Of a stretch of DNA of 64,000 nucleotides, positions 27,004-35,908 are shown one piece after another. Under the pieces are notes generated by a model. The model was not told the origin of the DNA and searched no databases. It saw only the letters and a program-made list of their open reading frames with translations. Positions within the stretch are counted from its first letter, which is position 1, and each line of letters opens with the position of its first letter. The DNA is taken from the NCBI RefSeq assembly GCF_034521165.1, contig NZ_JAXHMV010000011.1, forward strand, positions 62,001 to 126,000, in the 5' to 3' direction. A program made the translations under genes and the position numbers. The DNA is from Thiohalophilus sp. Lineage in GTDB: Bacteria; Pseudomonadota; Gammaproteobacteria; UBA6429; Thiohalophilaceae.

Positions 27004-28929
27004 ATGCCTTCTATTTCCCTGCCTGACGGCAGTCAGCGCGATTACGCCAATCCTGTCACCGTTGCCGACGTGGCCGCCGATATCGGCGCCGGTCTGGCCA
27101 AGGCCGCCCTGGCGGGCAAGGTCGACGGGAAGCTGGTGGACACCTCCTACAAAATCGATCACGACGCCGAGCTGGCCATCGTCACCGAGCGCGACGAGGA
27201 GGGGCTGGAGGTCATTCGCCACTCCACCGCCCATCTGCTGGCCCAGGCCGTCAAACAGCTGTTCCCGGATGCCCAGGTGACCATCGGTCCGGTCATCGAC
27301 GAGGGCTTTTACTACGATTTCGCCTATGAAAACGGCTTCTCCGAGTCGGATCTGGAAAAGATCGAGCAGAAAATGGCCGAGCTGGCCAAGCAGGACCTCC
27401 CGGTCGAGCGCACGGTGATGCAGCGCGAGGAGGCGGTCGAGTTCTTCCGCCAGATGGGCGAGGAGTACAAGGCGAAGATCATCGAGGACATCCCCAGAGG
27501 GGAGGAGCTTTCCCTGTATCGCCAGGGCGATTTCATCGATCTGTGCCGCGGCCCGCATGTGCCCTCCACGGGCAAGCTCAAGGCCTTCAAGCTGATGAAG
27601 CTGGCCGGGGCCTACTGGCGCGGCGACTCCAACAACGAGATGCTGCAGCGCATCTACGGCACCGCCTGGCCGGATAAAAAACAGCTCAAGGGCTATCTGC
27701 ACCGCCTGGAAGAGGCCGAAAAGCGCGACCACCGCAAGCTGGGCCGCCAGCAGGACCTGTTCCATACCCAGGAAGAGGCGCCGGGCATGGTGTTCTGGCA
27801 CGACAAGGGCTGGACCCTGTATCAGCAGGTGGAGCAATACATCCGCGCCAAATTGCGCGAGCACGACTACGAAGAGGTCCGCACCCCGCAGGTGGTGGAC
27901 CGTTCTCTGTGGGAGAAATCGGGCCACTGGGACAAGTTCCACGACATGATGTTTACCACTCATTCGGAAGATCGCCACTACGCGGTCAAGCCGATGAACT
28001 GCCCCTGCCATGTGCAGATCTTCAACCAGGGGCTGAAGAGCTACCGGGATCTGCCGCTGCGTATGGGCGAGTTCGGCTCCTGCCACCGCAACGAGCCCTC
28101 CGGCACGTTGCACGGGCTGATGCGGGTGCGCGGTTTTACCCAGGACGATGCGCACATCTTCTGCACCGAGGACCAGATCCAGCCCGAGGTCTCGGCGTTC
28201 ATCGATCTGCTGTTCGAGGTCTATCGCGATTTCGGCTTCGAAGAGGTGCTGATCAAGCTCTCCACCCGTCCCGAGCAGCGCGTGGGCTCCGACGAAGTGT
28301 GGGACAAGGCCGAGCACGCCCTGGAGCGGGCCCTGAACGACAAGGGTCTGGAGTGGGATCTGCAGCCGGGCGAAGGCGCTTTCTACGGGCCCAAGATCGA
28401 GTTCTCGCTCAAGGACTGCCTGGGCCGGGTCTGGCAGTGCGGTACCATCCAGGTGGATTTTTCCATGCCGGGGCGCCTGGGCGCCGAGTACGTCGGCGAG
28501 GATGGCGACCGGCACACGCCGGTGATGTTGCACCGGGCGATCCTGGGCTCGCTGGAGCGCTTTATCGGGATTCTCATTGAGGAATACGCCGGGGCCTTCC
28601 CCGCCTGGCTGGCCCCCGAACAGGTGGTGGTGATGGGAATTACCGACAAACAGGCCGAAACGGTCCAGAAAATCGAAAAAACCTTGCGTTCGAGGGGCTT
28701 GCGGGCAAAAGCTGACTTGAGAAATGAGAAGATCGGCTTTAAAATCAGGGAACATACGCTACAGCGCATTCCCTATCTGCTGGTGATCGGCGATCGGGAA
28801 GTTGAAAATTCTACTGTGGCCGTGCGCACGCGAACCGGCGAGGATCTGGGCAGCATGCCCCTCGATGAATTCATCGGGAAACTCGAGCAGGAAATCGCGA
28901 GCCGCGGCCGTAGTCTTTTAGAACAGTAG
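27004..28929 (+). CDS. thrS: Threonyl-tRNA synthetase
   Basis: 641 residues, the normal length. An N-terminal TGS domain (SISLPDGSQRDYANPVTVAD) is followed by the editing domain with HSTAHLLAQAVKQLFPDAQV, the class II catalytic core (MNCPCHVQIF with the zinc Cys, MGEFGSCHRNEPSG motif 2, LHRAILGSLERFIGILIEEY motif 3) and the C-terminal anticodon-binding domain. GAGGAG precedes the ATG. It charges tRNA-Thr and edits Ser-tRNA-Thr. It heads the classical thrS-infC-rpmI-rplT-pheST-ihfA operon. Confidence 0.98.
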   Translation: MPSISLPDGSQRDYANPVTVADVAADIGAGLAKAALAGKVDGKLVDTSYKIDHDAELAIVTERDEEGLEVIRHSTAHLLAQAVKQLFPDAQVTIGPVIDEGFYYDFAYENGFSESDLEKIEQKMAELAKQDLPVERTVMQREEAVEFFRQMGEEYKAKIIEDIPRGEELSLYRQGDFIDLCRGPHVPSTGKLKAFKLMKLAGAYWRGDSNNEMLQRIYGTAWPDKKQLKGYLHRLEEAEKRDHRKLGRQQDLFHTQEEAPGMVFWHDKGWTLYQQVEQYIRAKLREHDYEEVRTPQVVDRSLWEKSGHWDKFHDMMFTTHSEDRHYAVKPMNCPCHVQIFNQGLKSYRDLPLRMGEFGSCHRNEPSGTLHGLMRVRGFTQDDAHIFCTEDQIQPEVSAFIDLLFEVYRDFGFEEVLIKLSTRPEQRVGSDEVWDKAEHALERALNDKGLEWDLQPGEGAFYGPKIEFSLKDCLGRVWQCGTIQVDFSMPGRLGAEYVGEDGDRHTPVMLHRAILGSLERFIGILIEEYAGAFPAWLAPEQVVVMGITDKQAETVQKIEKTLRSRGLRAKADLRNEKIGFKIREHTLQRIPYLLVIGDREVENSTVAVRTRTGEDLGSMPLDEFIGKLEQEIASRGRSLLEQ

Positions 28930-29112
28930 CCGGGGACGAGTTACGAGGGACGAGGCTTTTATACTCCCTCCCCCTGACCCCCTCCCTGAGGGAGGGGGAA
29001 CATATCTTGGAAGTTTGCCAAGATCATTCCCTCCCCTTCAAGGGGAGGGTGAGGGAGGGGTGATAGAATATCCTCGTTACTCGTAACTCGTCCCTCGTAC
29101 CTGTGATTTAAT
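28930..29112. repeat. Repeats between thrS and infC
   Basis: GGGACGAG heptamers after thrS (28932-28955) and inverted copies before infC (29075-29100), enclosing a CCCTCCC...GGGAGGG hairpin element (28965-29060). Confidence 0.85.
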
Positions 29113-29125
29113 GGAGGATTAAAGT

Positions 29126-29641
29126 ATCGCAACCAAGAAAACACGAATCAATGACGACATCACCGCGCCCGAGCTGCGGGTTATTGATTCAGAGGGTGAA
29201 CAGGCCGGCGTGATGTCGCTGGAAGACGCTCTCAAAATGGCCGAAGAACTTGAAATGGATCTGGTGGAGGTCTCACCCGACGCCGATCCGCCGGTTTGTC
29301 GTATCATGGATTATGGCAAGTACAAGTTCGAAGAGAACAAGAAGCGCCATGCGGCCAAGAAAAAACAGAAGCAGATTCAGATCAAGGAAGTGAAATTCCG
29401 TCCCGGGACGGAAGAAGGGGATTATCAGGTCAAACTACGCAACCTGATACGTTTCCTGAGTCAGGGGGACAAGGCCAAGGTCACGCTGCGATTTCGCGGT
29501 CGTGAAATGGCCCACCAGGAGCTGGGCAGGTACCTTCTCGAACGTATCGAGAAGGACCTGGCCGAGATAGCCTCCGTCGAGCAATTTCCCAGGATGGAAG
29601 GCCGGCAGATGGTGATGGTGATTGCCCCGAAAAAGAAATGA
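29126..29641 (+). CDS. infC: Translation initiation factor IF-3
   Basis: 171 residues starting at an AUC codon: in frame, TAA lies two codons before, so no ATG or GTG start is possible, and GGAGG at 29113-29117 is eight bases upstream. Residues RINDDITAPELRVIDSEGEQ, then LVEVSPDADPPVCRIMDYGK, the basic linker YKFEENKKRHAAKKKQK, and the C-domain IKEVKFRPGTEEGDYQVKLR and RFRGREMAHQELG are typical. Rare AUU/AUC starts let IF-3 repress its own translation. IF-3 binds the 30S subunit and checks start-codon pairing. Confidence 0.97.
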   Translation: MATKKTRINDDITAPELRVIDSEGEQAGVMSLEDALKMAEELEMDLVEVSPDADPPVCRIMDYGKYKFEENKKRHAAKKKQKQIQIKEVKFRPGTEEGDYQVKLRNLIRFLSQGDKAKVTLRFRGREMAHQELGRYLLERIEKDLAEIASVEQFPRMEGRQMVMVIAPKKK

Positions 29642-29695
29642 TCTGTTCATTCGGACAGGTCGGTTATTTAACAATCGAATGCGGAGTATTGAAAA

Positions 29696-29893
29696 ATGCC
29701 CAAGATGAAGACCAATCGCGGGGCAGCGAAACGTTTTAAACGTACTGCCTCAGGCGGGTTCAAGCGCGCCCAGTCGCACAAGAACCATATCCTTACCAAG
29801 AAGAGCACCAAGCGCAAACGCCATTTGCGCACGATCGAACAGGTGGCCGATTCAGATGTGGCCATGATTCGTCGAATGATGCCCTACAGCTAA
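29696..29893 (+). CDS. rpmI: Ribosomal protein bL35
   Basis: 65 residues, PKMKTNRGAAKRFKRTASGG then SHKNHILTKKSTKRKRHLR, a complete bL35 of the large subunit. Normal position between infC and rplT. ATG at 29696. Confidence 0.98.
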   Translation: MPKMKTNRGAAKRFKRTASGGFKRAQSHKNHILTKKSTKRKRHLRTIEQVADSDVAMIRRMMPYS

Positions 29894-29908
29894 CGAGAGG
29901 TAAGGATA

Positions 29909-30268
29909 ATGCCAAGAGTAAAACGTGGTGTGACCGCCCATGCGCGGCACAAAAAAGTAACCGATCAGGCCAAGGGTTATCGTGGACGCCGTAAAAACGT
30001 CTTTCGTGTCGCCGAGCAGGCCGTTACCAAGGCCGGCCAGTATGCTTATATCGGCCGCAAACAGCGCAAGCGCCAGTTCCGCGCCCTGTGGATTGCCCGT
30101 ATCAACGCCGGTGCCCGCGAACACGGTCTGTCCTACAGCCGCTTCATCAACGGGCTGAAGAAAGCCGAGATCGAAATCGATCGCAAGGTCCTGGCCGACC
30201 TGGCCGTGTTTGACAAGAGCGCCTTCGCGGCGCTGGCAGAACAAGCCAAGGCCAACTTGTCGAACTAA
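29909..30268 (+). CDS. rplT: Ribosomal protein bL20
   Basis: 119 residues, starting PRVKRGVTAHARHKKVTDQA with the RRKNVFRVAEQAV and RQFRALWIARINA segments. It binds 23S rRNA early in assembly and in some bacteria represses rpmI-rplT translation. GAGAGG lies before the ATG, 15 bases after rpmI. Confidence 0.98.
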   Translation: MPRVKRGVTAHARHKKVTDQAKGYRGRRKNVFRVAEQAVTKAGQYAYIGRKQRKRQFRALWIARINAGAREHGLSYSRFINGLKKAEIEIDRKVLADLAVFDKSAFAALAEQAKANLSN

Positions 30269-30336
30269 CGCGTCAATCATGTAGGCCGGACAGTGGTCCG
30301 GCATGCCGGAAAATATTCCGGCCTACATAAACATAA

Positions 30337-30375
30337 GGGAAGACAAGCCCGGTCCGGCTGGTCTTCCCTTTTTTG
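30337..30375 (+). terminator. Strong rho-independent terminator after rplT
   Basis: GGGAAGAC at 30337-30344 pairs with GTCTTCCC at 30361-30368, with an inner CCGG pairing, followed by six T. It implies that pheST may need its own promoter here. A second inverted repeat, GTAGGCCGGA with TCCGGCCTAC, lies at 30281-30326. Confidence 0.85.
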
Positions 30376-31050
30376 TTTCGGGAAAGAAAGTTTGCAGTTT
30401 GCAGTTGGCAGCGGGACTGCAATGTTGAATGTTGAATTGAAAGTCAGCATCTGTAGGAGCGGCTGCGCCGCGGAAAGATAGTTAGCAGTTTGCAGTAGGC
30501 AGAATACAAAAGTGATGAGTGCTGAGTGCTTAGGACTGTTTCTTGTAGGAGGGCTTTTAGTCGCGATTTGGGATAAATGGCAGGGGCGAGTTACAGGAGT
30601 CAGGTACCAGGGGCATTGCTGGGGCTGATTTTATATCACCCCTCCCTAACCCTCCCCTTGAAGGGGAGGGAATGATCTTGCTAATCGCAAAGATCAGTTC
30701 CCCCTCCCCTTGAAGGGGAAGGAATGATCTTGCTAATCGCAAAGATCAGTTCCCCCTTCCCTTGAAGGGGAGGGAATGATCTTGCTAATCGCAAAGATCA
30801 GTTCCCCCTCCCACAGGGAGGGGGCTAGGGGGAGGGGATAAAAAAACAAGTCCTGGTACCTAGTACCTGGTACCTGGTACCTGCCCGGAGGGCGTAGGGG
30901 AAGGAGATAAAAAAACAGGGCCTGATACCTCATTCGTCCTTTGTCCCTGTACCTCAGAGACGAGCCATGGATGGACCCGGCAGGGCGAAGTAGGAAGCCC
31001 GAGCCGAGGGGCCAGGGGAGGGTAAAATATATTTTTCAAGGAGGAAAAAT
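30376..31050. repeat. Dense repeats between rplT and the DUF559 gene
   Basis: TTTGCAG/TTGGCAG heptamers, TAGGAGCGGCTGCGCCGC, GAGTGCT units, GAGTTACAGGAGTCAGG, three tandem 52-base units with CTTGAAGGGGAGGG and a GATCTTGC...GCAAAGATC hairpin (about 30650-30805), then GGTACCT heptamers (about 30852-30882). No gene is seen. Confidence 0.85.
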
Positions 31051-31389
31051 ATGACATGGAACGTACTCGCAAGAAATTTGCGAAACAACTCGACTGACGT
31101 CGAACGATTGTTGTGGAAATATTTACGTAAGCAGCAGCTAGATGGATACAAATTTCGCCGACAGGTTGTCATTGAACCCTATATTGTCGACTTTGCCTGT
31201 TTTGAGGCAAAACTGATCATCGAACTTGACGGTGGACAGCACCAACTTGAAGAAGAAAAGGATCGAGAAAGAGACGAGTTTCTGAAAAGATGTGGCTATA
31301 TCGTTCTGCGGTTCTGGAATAACGATGTAATAAACAACATTGAGGGTGTAATCGAAACAATTCGATTTCATTTGATCACCCCTCCCTAA
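31051..31389 (+). CDS. DUF559 (Vsr-like endonuclease fold) protein
   Basis: 112 residues: LRNNSTDVERLLWKYLRKQQ, GYKFRRQVVIEPYIVDFACF, AKLIIELDGGQHQLEEEKDR and FLKRCGYIVLRFWNNDVINN are the complete DUF559 pattern, related to very-short-patch-repair endonucleases; the Asp of IVDF and the EXDGXXH block are the likely metal site. GGAGG is upstream. It sits between rplT and pheS, between repeats, and its last codons and stop (ITPP then TAA) lie inside a CCCCTCCC repeat. Its function is not established in this family. Confidence 0.85.
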   Translation: MTWNVLARNLRNNSTDVERLLWKYLRKQQLDGYKFRRQVVIEPYIVDFACFEAKLIIELDGGQHQLEEEKDRERDEFLKRCGYIVLRFWNNDVINNIEGVIETIRFHLITPP

Positions 31390-31944
31390 CCCTCCCCTTG
31401 AAGGGGAGGGAATGATCTCGCTAATTGCGAAGGTCGGTTCCCCCTCCCCCAGGGAGGGGGTTAGGGGGAGGGGATATTAATAAAACCATCACAAGATAAG
31501 ATAGAAACAGAATCCGATGCAGGAACAACTCGAACAACTGACCACCCCTCCCCCGCATCAAGTGCGGGGCAGGCTCTAACCCTCCCCTTGAAGGGGAGGG
31601 AATGATCTCGCTAATTGCGAAGATCGGTTCCCCCTCCCCCAGGGACGAGTCCATGGATGGACTCGGTAGGGCGAAGCAGGAAGCCCGAGCCGAGGGGGTT
31701 AGGGGGAGGGGATATTAATAAAACCATCACAAGATAAGATAGAAACAGAATCCGATGCAGGAACAACTCGAACAACTGACCACCCCTCCCCCGCATCAAG
31801 TGCGGGGCAGGCTCTAACCCTCCCCTTGAAGGGGAGGGAATGATCTCGCTAATTGCGAAGGTCGGTTCCCCCTCCCCCAGGGAGGGGGTTAGGGGGAGGG
31901 GATATTAATAAAACCATCACAAGATAAGATAGAAACAGAATCCG
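31379..31944. repeat. CCCCTCCC hairpin repeats with two extra copies of the pheS leader and first codons
   Basis: A segment from about 31473 (GATATTAATAAAACC) through ATGCAGGAACAACTCGAACA is repeated at 31711 and again at 31901, where it starts the true pheS. The two upstream copies (ATG at 31517 and 31755) run into a CACCCCTCCCCC repeat after eight codons and encode identical 20-residue peptides that stop at 31577-31579 and 31815-31817. Units are 238 and 190 bases long. Each hairpin has CCCTCCCC/GGGGAGGG arms and a TCGCTAATTGCGA core. Confidence 0.9.
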
Positions 31945-32967
31945 ATGCAGGAACAACTCGAACAACTTATCAAAGACGCCGAGCAGGGGATTAATGCTGC
32001 TGGCGATCTGCAGGCGCTGGACCAGGTGCGGGTGCAATATCTGGGCAAGAAGGGCCTGATCACCGATCAGATGAAGTCGCTGGGCAAGTTACCGCCGGAG
32101 GAGAAGCCGAAGGCGGGGCAGGCGATCAATCAGGCCAAGCAACAGATCCAGCAGGCGATCGAGGTGCGACGGGAGGCTCTGCAAAACGCGGCGCTGAACG
32201 AGAAACTGGCGAAGGAAAAGGTGGACGTGACCCTGCCGGGTCGCGGTCAGCAGACCGGCGGCCTGCATCCGGTGACGTTGACCCTGCAGCGTATCGAGGC
32301 GCTGTTCGCGCAACTCGGTTTTGACGTGGCCGAGGGGCCGGAAGTGGAAGACGACTTTCACAACTTCGAGGCGCTGAATATTCCCGAATCCCATCCGGCG
32401 CGGGCCATGCATGACACGTTTTATTTCGAGGACGGCCGGTTGTTGCGCACGCATACCTCGCCGGTGCAGATCCGCGTCATGCAGCAGAACAAACCGCCGT
32501 TGCGCGTGATTGCTCCGGGGCGGGTCTATCGCTGCGATTCGGATCTGACCCACACGCCGATGTTCCACCAGGTGGAGGGATTGATGGTCGATGAGAACGT
32601 CACCTTCACCGATCTCAAAGCCATTTTAAATGACTTTCTGCACCGCTTTTTCGAACGCGACGATCTGGCCGTGCGTTTTCGCCCCTCTTATTTTCCGTTT
32701 ACCGAGCCCTCCGCCGAGGCGGATATCGAGTGTGTGATGTGTAGTGGCGAAGGCTGCCGGGTCTGCAGCCACACCGGCTGGCTCGAAGTGCTCGGTTGCG
32801 GCATGGTCCATCCCAACGTCTTCGAACACGTCGATATCGACAACGAAACCTGGACCGGCTTCGCCTTCGGCATGGGCGTCGAACGGCTGGCGATGTTGCG
32901 TTATGGCGTCAACGACCTGCGGTTGTTCTTCGAAAACGACCTGCGGTTTTTAAAGCAATTTAATTAG
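31945..32967 (+). CDS. pheS: Phenylalanyl-tRNA synthetase alpha subunit
   Basis: 340 residues. An N-terminal coiled-coil tRNA-binding arm (residues 1-90) precedes the class II catalytic core with HPVTLTLQRIEALFAQLGFD, EVEDDFHNFEALNIPESHPA, VYRCDSDLTHTPMFHQVEG and FAFGMGVERLAMLRYGVNDL. It forms an alpha2-beta2 enzyme with PheT. The ATG at 31945 is the third copy of a repeated leader; only this one continues into the gene. Confidence 0.98.
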   Translation: MQEQLEQLIKDAEQGINAAGDLQALDQVRVQYLGKKGLITDQMKSLGKLPPEEKPKAGQAINQAKQQIQQAIEVRREALQNAALNEKLAKEKVDVTLPGRGQQTGGLHPVTLTLQRIEALFAQLGFDVAEGPEVEDDFHNFEALNIPESHPARAMHDTFYFEDGRLLRTHTSPVQIRVMQQNKPPLRVIAPGRVYRCDSDLTHTPMFHQVEGLMVDENVTFTDLKAILNDFLHRFFERDDLAVRFRPSYFPFTEPSAEADIECVMCSGEGCRVCSHTGWLEVLGCGMVHPNVFEHVDIDNETWTGFAFGMGVERLAMLRYGVNDLRLFFENDLRFLKQFN

Positions 32968-33167
32968 ATGGTTATCTGGAAATAACGCAAAGGACGCAAA
33001 GACGCAGAGAACGCCAAGAGAATAAAATTTATTATTACCTTACGGCATTTTGTGAAAATCATTGATAACAAAACAGATATAGTGCCGAAACAATGCGATT
33101 GATAAATAAAAACTTCGCGTCCTTTGCGCCTTTGCGAACTTTGCGTTACTAAATCGGAACTAGAAAA
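32968..33167. repeat. Inverted pair of GCAAAGGACGCAAAGACGC repeats between pheS and pheT
   Basis: AACGCAAAGGACGCAAAGAC near 32985-33020 and an inverted counterpart GCGTCCTTTGCGCCTTTGCG near 33117-33140 enclose about 100 bases of AT-rich sequence. The same family occurs at 45843-46108 and near 63400. Confidence 0.85.
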
Positions 33168-35600
33168 ATGAAATTCAGTGAAAAATGGTTACGCGAGTGG
33201 GTTAATCCCGAGATTGACACCGGGGCGCTGGCGCATCAGTTGACGATGGCCGGGCTGGAGGTGGATGCGATCGAGCCGGTGGCGGGGCAATTCGACCATG
33301 TGGTGGTCGGCGAGGTGATTAAACTCGAGCCGCATCCTGATGCGGACAAGCTGCGCGTGGCGACGGTGAACGTCGGTGCGGATGAACCGCTGCAGATCGT
33401 CTGCGGCGCGGCCAATGTGCGCGAGGGGCTGAAGGCACCGACGGCGCTGGTCGGGGCGAAGCTGCCGGGCGATCTGAAGATCAAAAAATCCAAACTGCGC
33501 GGTGTCCCCTCCCAGGGCATGCTCTGCTCGGAGAAGGAGCTGGGGCTGGCGGACAGTGCCGAGGGGTTGATGGAACTACCCAATGAGGCACCGGTGGGGG
33601 CATCGCTGCGCGATTATCTGCAACTGGATGATGTGACCATCGAGCTGGGGCTGACGCCCAACCGCGGTGACTGCCTGAGCGTGGCGGGGATTGCCCGCGA
33701 GGTCGGCGTGCTGAACAAGTTATCGATCCAGGGACCGGATATGGGCCGCCGTGATGCGCAGATCCTTGATGTGCAGATCAAGGACACGCTCAGCGTCGCG
33801 CTGGAAGCGCCCGGGGCCTGCCCGCAGTACGCCGGACGGGTGTTGCGGGGGATTGATCCCACCGCCAGGACACCCCTGTGGCTGGCCGAACGGCTGCGTC
33901 GTAGCGGCCTGCGCAGTCTGGGTCCGGTGGTGGATGTGACCAATTACGTGTTGCTGGAGCTGGGCCAGCCGATGCATGCCTTCGATCTGGGCAAGTTGCA
34001 CGGCGGTATCCACGTCCGCTATGCCAACGCCGGCGAATCCCTGACTCTGCTGGATGAGCAGATGATCGAGCTGGATGACGAAACGCTGGTCATTGCCGAT
34101 GACGAGACGCCGGTGGCGCTGGCCGGCATCATGGGCGGCGCCGACTCTGCCGTGGGCGAGGGGACGGTCGATATTTTCCTGGAGAGTGCGTATTTCGCAC
34201 CGCAGGCCATTGCCGGCAAGGCGCGGGGCTATGGCCTGCATACCGATTCCTCCCACCGCTTCGAGCGGGGCGTGGATCCGCAGTTGCAGGTTTCCGCGCT
34301 GGAACGTGCCACGGCGCTGCTGCAGGCCATTTGTGGCGGTGAGGCCGGGCCGGTGGTGCATGTCCAGCAGGCCGATCAGCTGCCTGTCAGAACGCCTGTG
34401 AGGTTGCGTCGTGTCCGGATTGCTCGTGTTCTTGGAGCGGACATTCCCGTGGATTCGGTGGAAGACATTTTGCAACGGCTTGGAATGAAAGTCCGCAATC
34501 CGGACAGGGACGAGGGACGAGGGACGAGGGACGAGGAAAACCGGGTTTGGGAGGTGACGCCGCCGTCGTTCCGGTTTGATATTAATCTCGAGGTGGATCT
34601 GATCGAGGAGCTGGGGCGGATTTACGGGTATGACAATCTGCCGGCCAGTCGGCCGCGGATCACGCTGGCGATGGGGGCGCGGCCGGAGACTCGCCTCAAG
34701 CCGGCCGATTACAAGCGTCTGCTGGTGGATCTGGGCTATCAGGAGGCGGTGACCTACAGTTTTGTGGATCCGAAGCTGCAGCAGCAGCTGGATCCGCAGG
34801 GGACGGCACTGATGCTGGCCAACCCGATTTCGGCGGAGATGGCCGCGATGCGCACCTCTTTGTGGCCGGGATTGCTGCAAACGGCGTTATATAACTTGAA
34901 TCGCCAGCAGGATCGGGTATTATTGTTCGAGCAGGGTCTGAAGTTTATTATACAAGACACTGAATTAAAACAGGAACCGGTACTGGCGGGTTTGCTGACG
35001 GGCAGTTTGCTGCCACCCCAGTGGGGCAGCCCGGCCCGCCAGGCTGACTTTTTCGACTGCAAGGGACATGTGGAACAGTTGCTGGCTCGCACCGGCCACG
35101 GCGAGCAGTTCCGGTTTGAGCCGGATGACAGCCATCCGGCACTGCATCCCGGGCAGGCGGCCGTGATTCGCCATAGCGACCGGGTCGTGGGGCGCCTCGG
35201 GGCACTGCATCCGGCGCTGCAGCAGCAACTGGGGCTTTCCCAGCGGGTTTATCTGTTTGAGATCGATCAGGGAATCCTGACCGAGCGGCGGTTGCCGGCG
35301 TTTGTGTCGCTGTCGAAATACCCGTCTATCCGTCGGGACATCGCGATCGTCGTGGATGAGAACATTGGCGCACAGAAAGTCAAGGATTGTATCGAAAAAG
35401 CGGCTTCAGGTTGGCTGCGAAACATCGAGTTGTTTGATGTCTATGTGGGCGAAGGTATTGATTCTGGAAGAAAAAGTCTGGCCCTGGGCTTGACCTTGCA
35501 GGATCTTTCACGCACTCTTAAGGATAAAGATGTCGAGAGCGAGCTCAGCAGCATTCTGACAGCGCTGGATCGCGAACTTGGGGCTACACTTAGAGAATAA
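33168..35600 (+). CDS. pheT: Phenylalanyl-tRNA synthetase beta subunit
   Basis: 810 residues, slightly long for the family. An N-terminal tRNA-binding EMAP-like domain (VVVGEVIKLEPHPDADKLRV) is followed by B3/B4 editing (SSHRFERGVDP near residue 365), the B5 domain, the core-like region and the C-terminal anticodon-binding FDX-ACB domain (SKYPSIRRDIAIVVDENI). Residues about 446-457 (DRDEGRGTRDEE) in B5 are encoded by a GGGACGA heptamer repeat that has entered the gene without breaking the frame. It ends 5 bases before ihfA. Confidence 0.97.
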   Translation: MKFSEKWLREWVNPEIDTGALAHQLTMAGLEVDAIEPVAGQFDHVVVGEVIKLEPHPDADKLRVATVNVGADEPLQIVCGAANVREGLKAPTALVGAKLPGDLKIKKSKLRGVPSQGMLCSEKELGLADSAEGLMELPNEAPVGASLRDYLQLDDVTIELGLTPNRGDCLSVAGIAREVGVLNKLSIQGPDMGRRDAQILDVQIKDTLSVALEAPGACPQYAGRVLRGIDPTARTPLWLAERLRRSGLRSLGPVVDVTNYVLLELGQPMHAFDLGKLHGGIHVRYANAGESLTLLDEQMIELDDETLVIADDETPVALAGIMGGADSAVGEGTVDIFLESAYFAPQAIAGKARGYGLHTDSSHRFERGVDPQLQVSALERATALLQAICGGEAGPVVHVQQADQLPVRTPVRLRRVRIARVLGADIPVDSVEDILQRLGMKVRNPDRDEGRGTRDEENRVWEVTPPSFRFDINLEVDLIEELGRIYGYDNLPASRPRITLAMGARPETRLKPADYKRLLVDLGYQEAVTYSFVDPKLQQQLDPQGTALMLANPISAEMAAMRTSLWPGLLQTALYNLNRQQDRVLLFEQGLKFIIQDTELKQEPVLAGLLTGSLLPPQWGSPARQADFFDCKGHVEQLLARTGHGEQFRFEPDDSHPALHPGQAAVIRHSDRVVGRLGALHPALQQQLGLSQRVYLFEIDQGILTERRLPAFVSLSKYPSIRRDIAIVVDENIGAQKVKDCIEKAASGWLRNIELFDVYVGEGIDSGRKSLALGLTLQDLSRTLKDKDVESELSSILTALDRELGATLRE
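34508..34535 (+). repeat. GGGACGA heptamer repeat inside the pheT coding sequence
   Basis: Four units of GGGACGA in tandem. They are flanked by the normal pheT residues MKVRNP and VWEVTPPSFRFDI. The same heptamer is scattered in the intergenic regions. Confidence 0.9.
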
Positions 35601-35605
35601 CAACT

Positions 35606-35908
35606 ATGGCGCTGACAAAAGCGGTGATGGCCGAGCGATTGTTCGAGGAACTGGGGCTGAACAAGCGCGAAGCCAAGGAAATTGTGGAAATGTTTTTCGA
35701 GGAAGTTCGTAACGCGCTGGAAAATGGCCAGCAGGTCAAGCTCTCCGGTTTCGGCAATTTCGACTTGCGCGACAAAAAGCAGCGTCCCGGCCGCAATCCC
35801 AAGACCGGGGAAGAGATTCCCATAACCGCACGGCGAGTCGTGACTTTCCGTCCCGGACAAAAACTGAAGGCCAGAGTCGAAGCGTATGCTGGAACCCACC
35901 AACAATAA
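35606..35908 (+). CDS. ihfA: Integration host factor alpha subunit
   Basis: 100 residues of the HU/IHF fold: ALTKAVMAERLFEELGLNKR, SGFGNFDLRDKKQRPGRNPK with the DNA-intercalating proline of RPGRNP, then ITARRVVTFRPGQKLKARVE. With IhfB it bends DNA at specific sites. The 3' end overlaps the start of the MerR-type gene by 23 bases, the usual arrangement in this operon. Confidence 0.97.
   Translation: MALTKAVMAERLFEELGLNKREAKEIVEMFFEEVRNALENGQQVKLSGFGNFDLRDKKQRPGRNPKTGEEIPITARRVVTFRPGQKLKARVEAYAGTHQQ

Noticed and set aside
26830..28755. 641-codon open frame antisense to thrS
   Set aside because: It mirrors thrS exactly, has no family motif and arises from the codon bias of a GC-rich gene.
31517..31817. 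The two 20-codon ORFs before pheS as an attenuation leader peptide (PheM-like)
   Set aside because: They contain no phenylalanine codon and end inside repeats; better explained as duplicated pheS starts.
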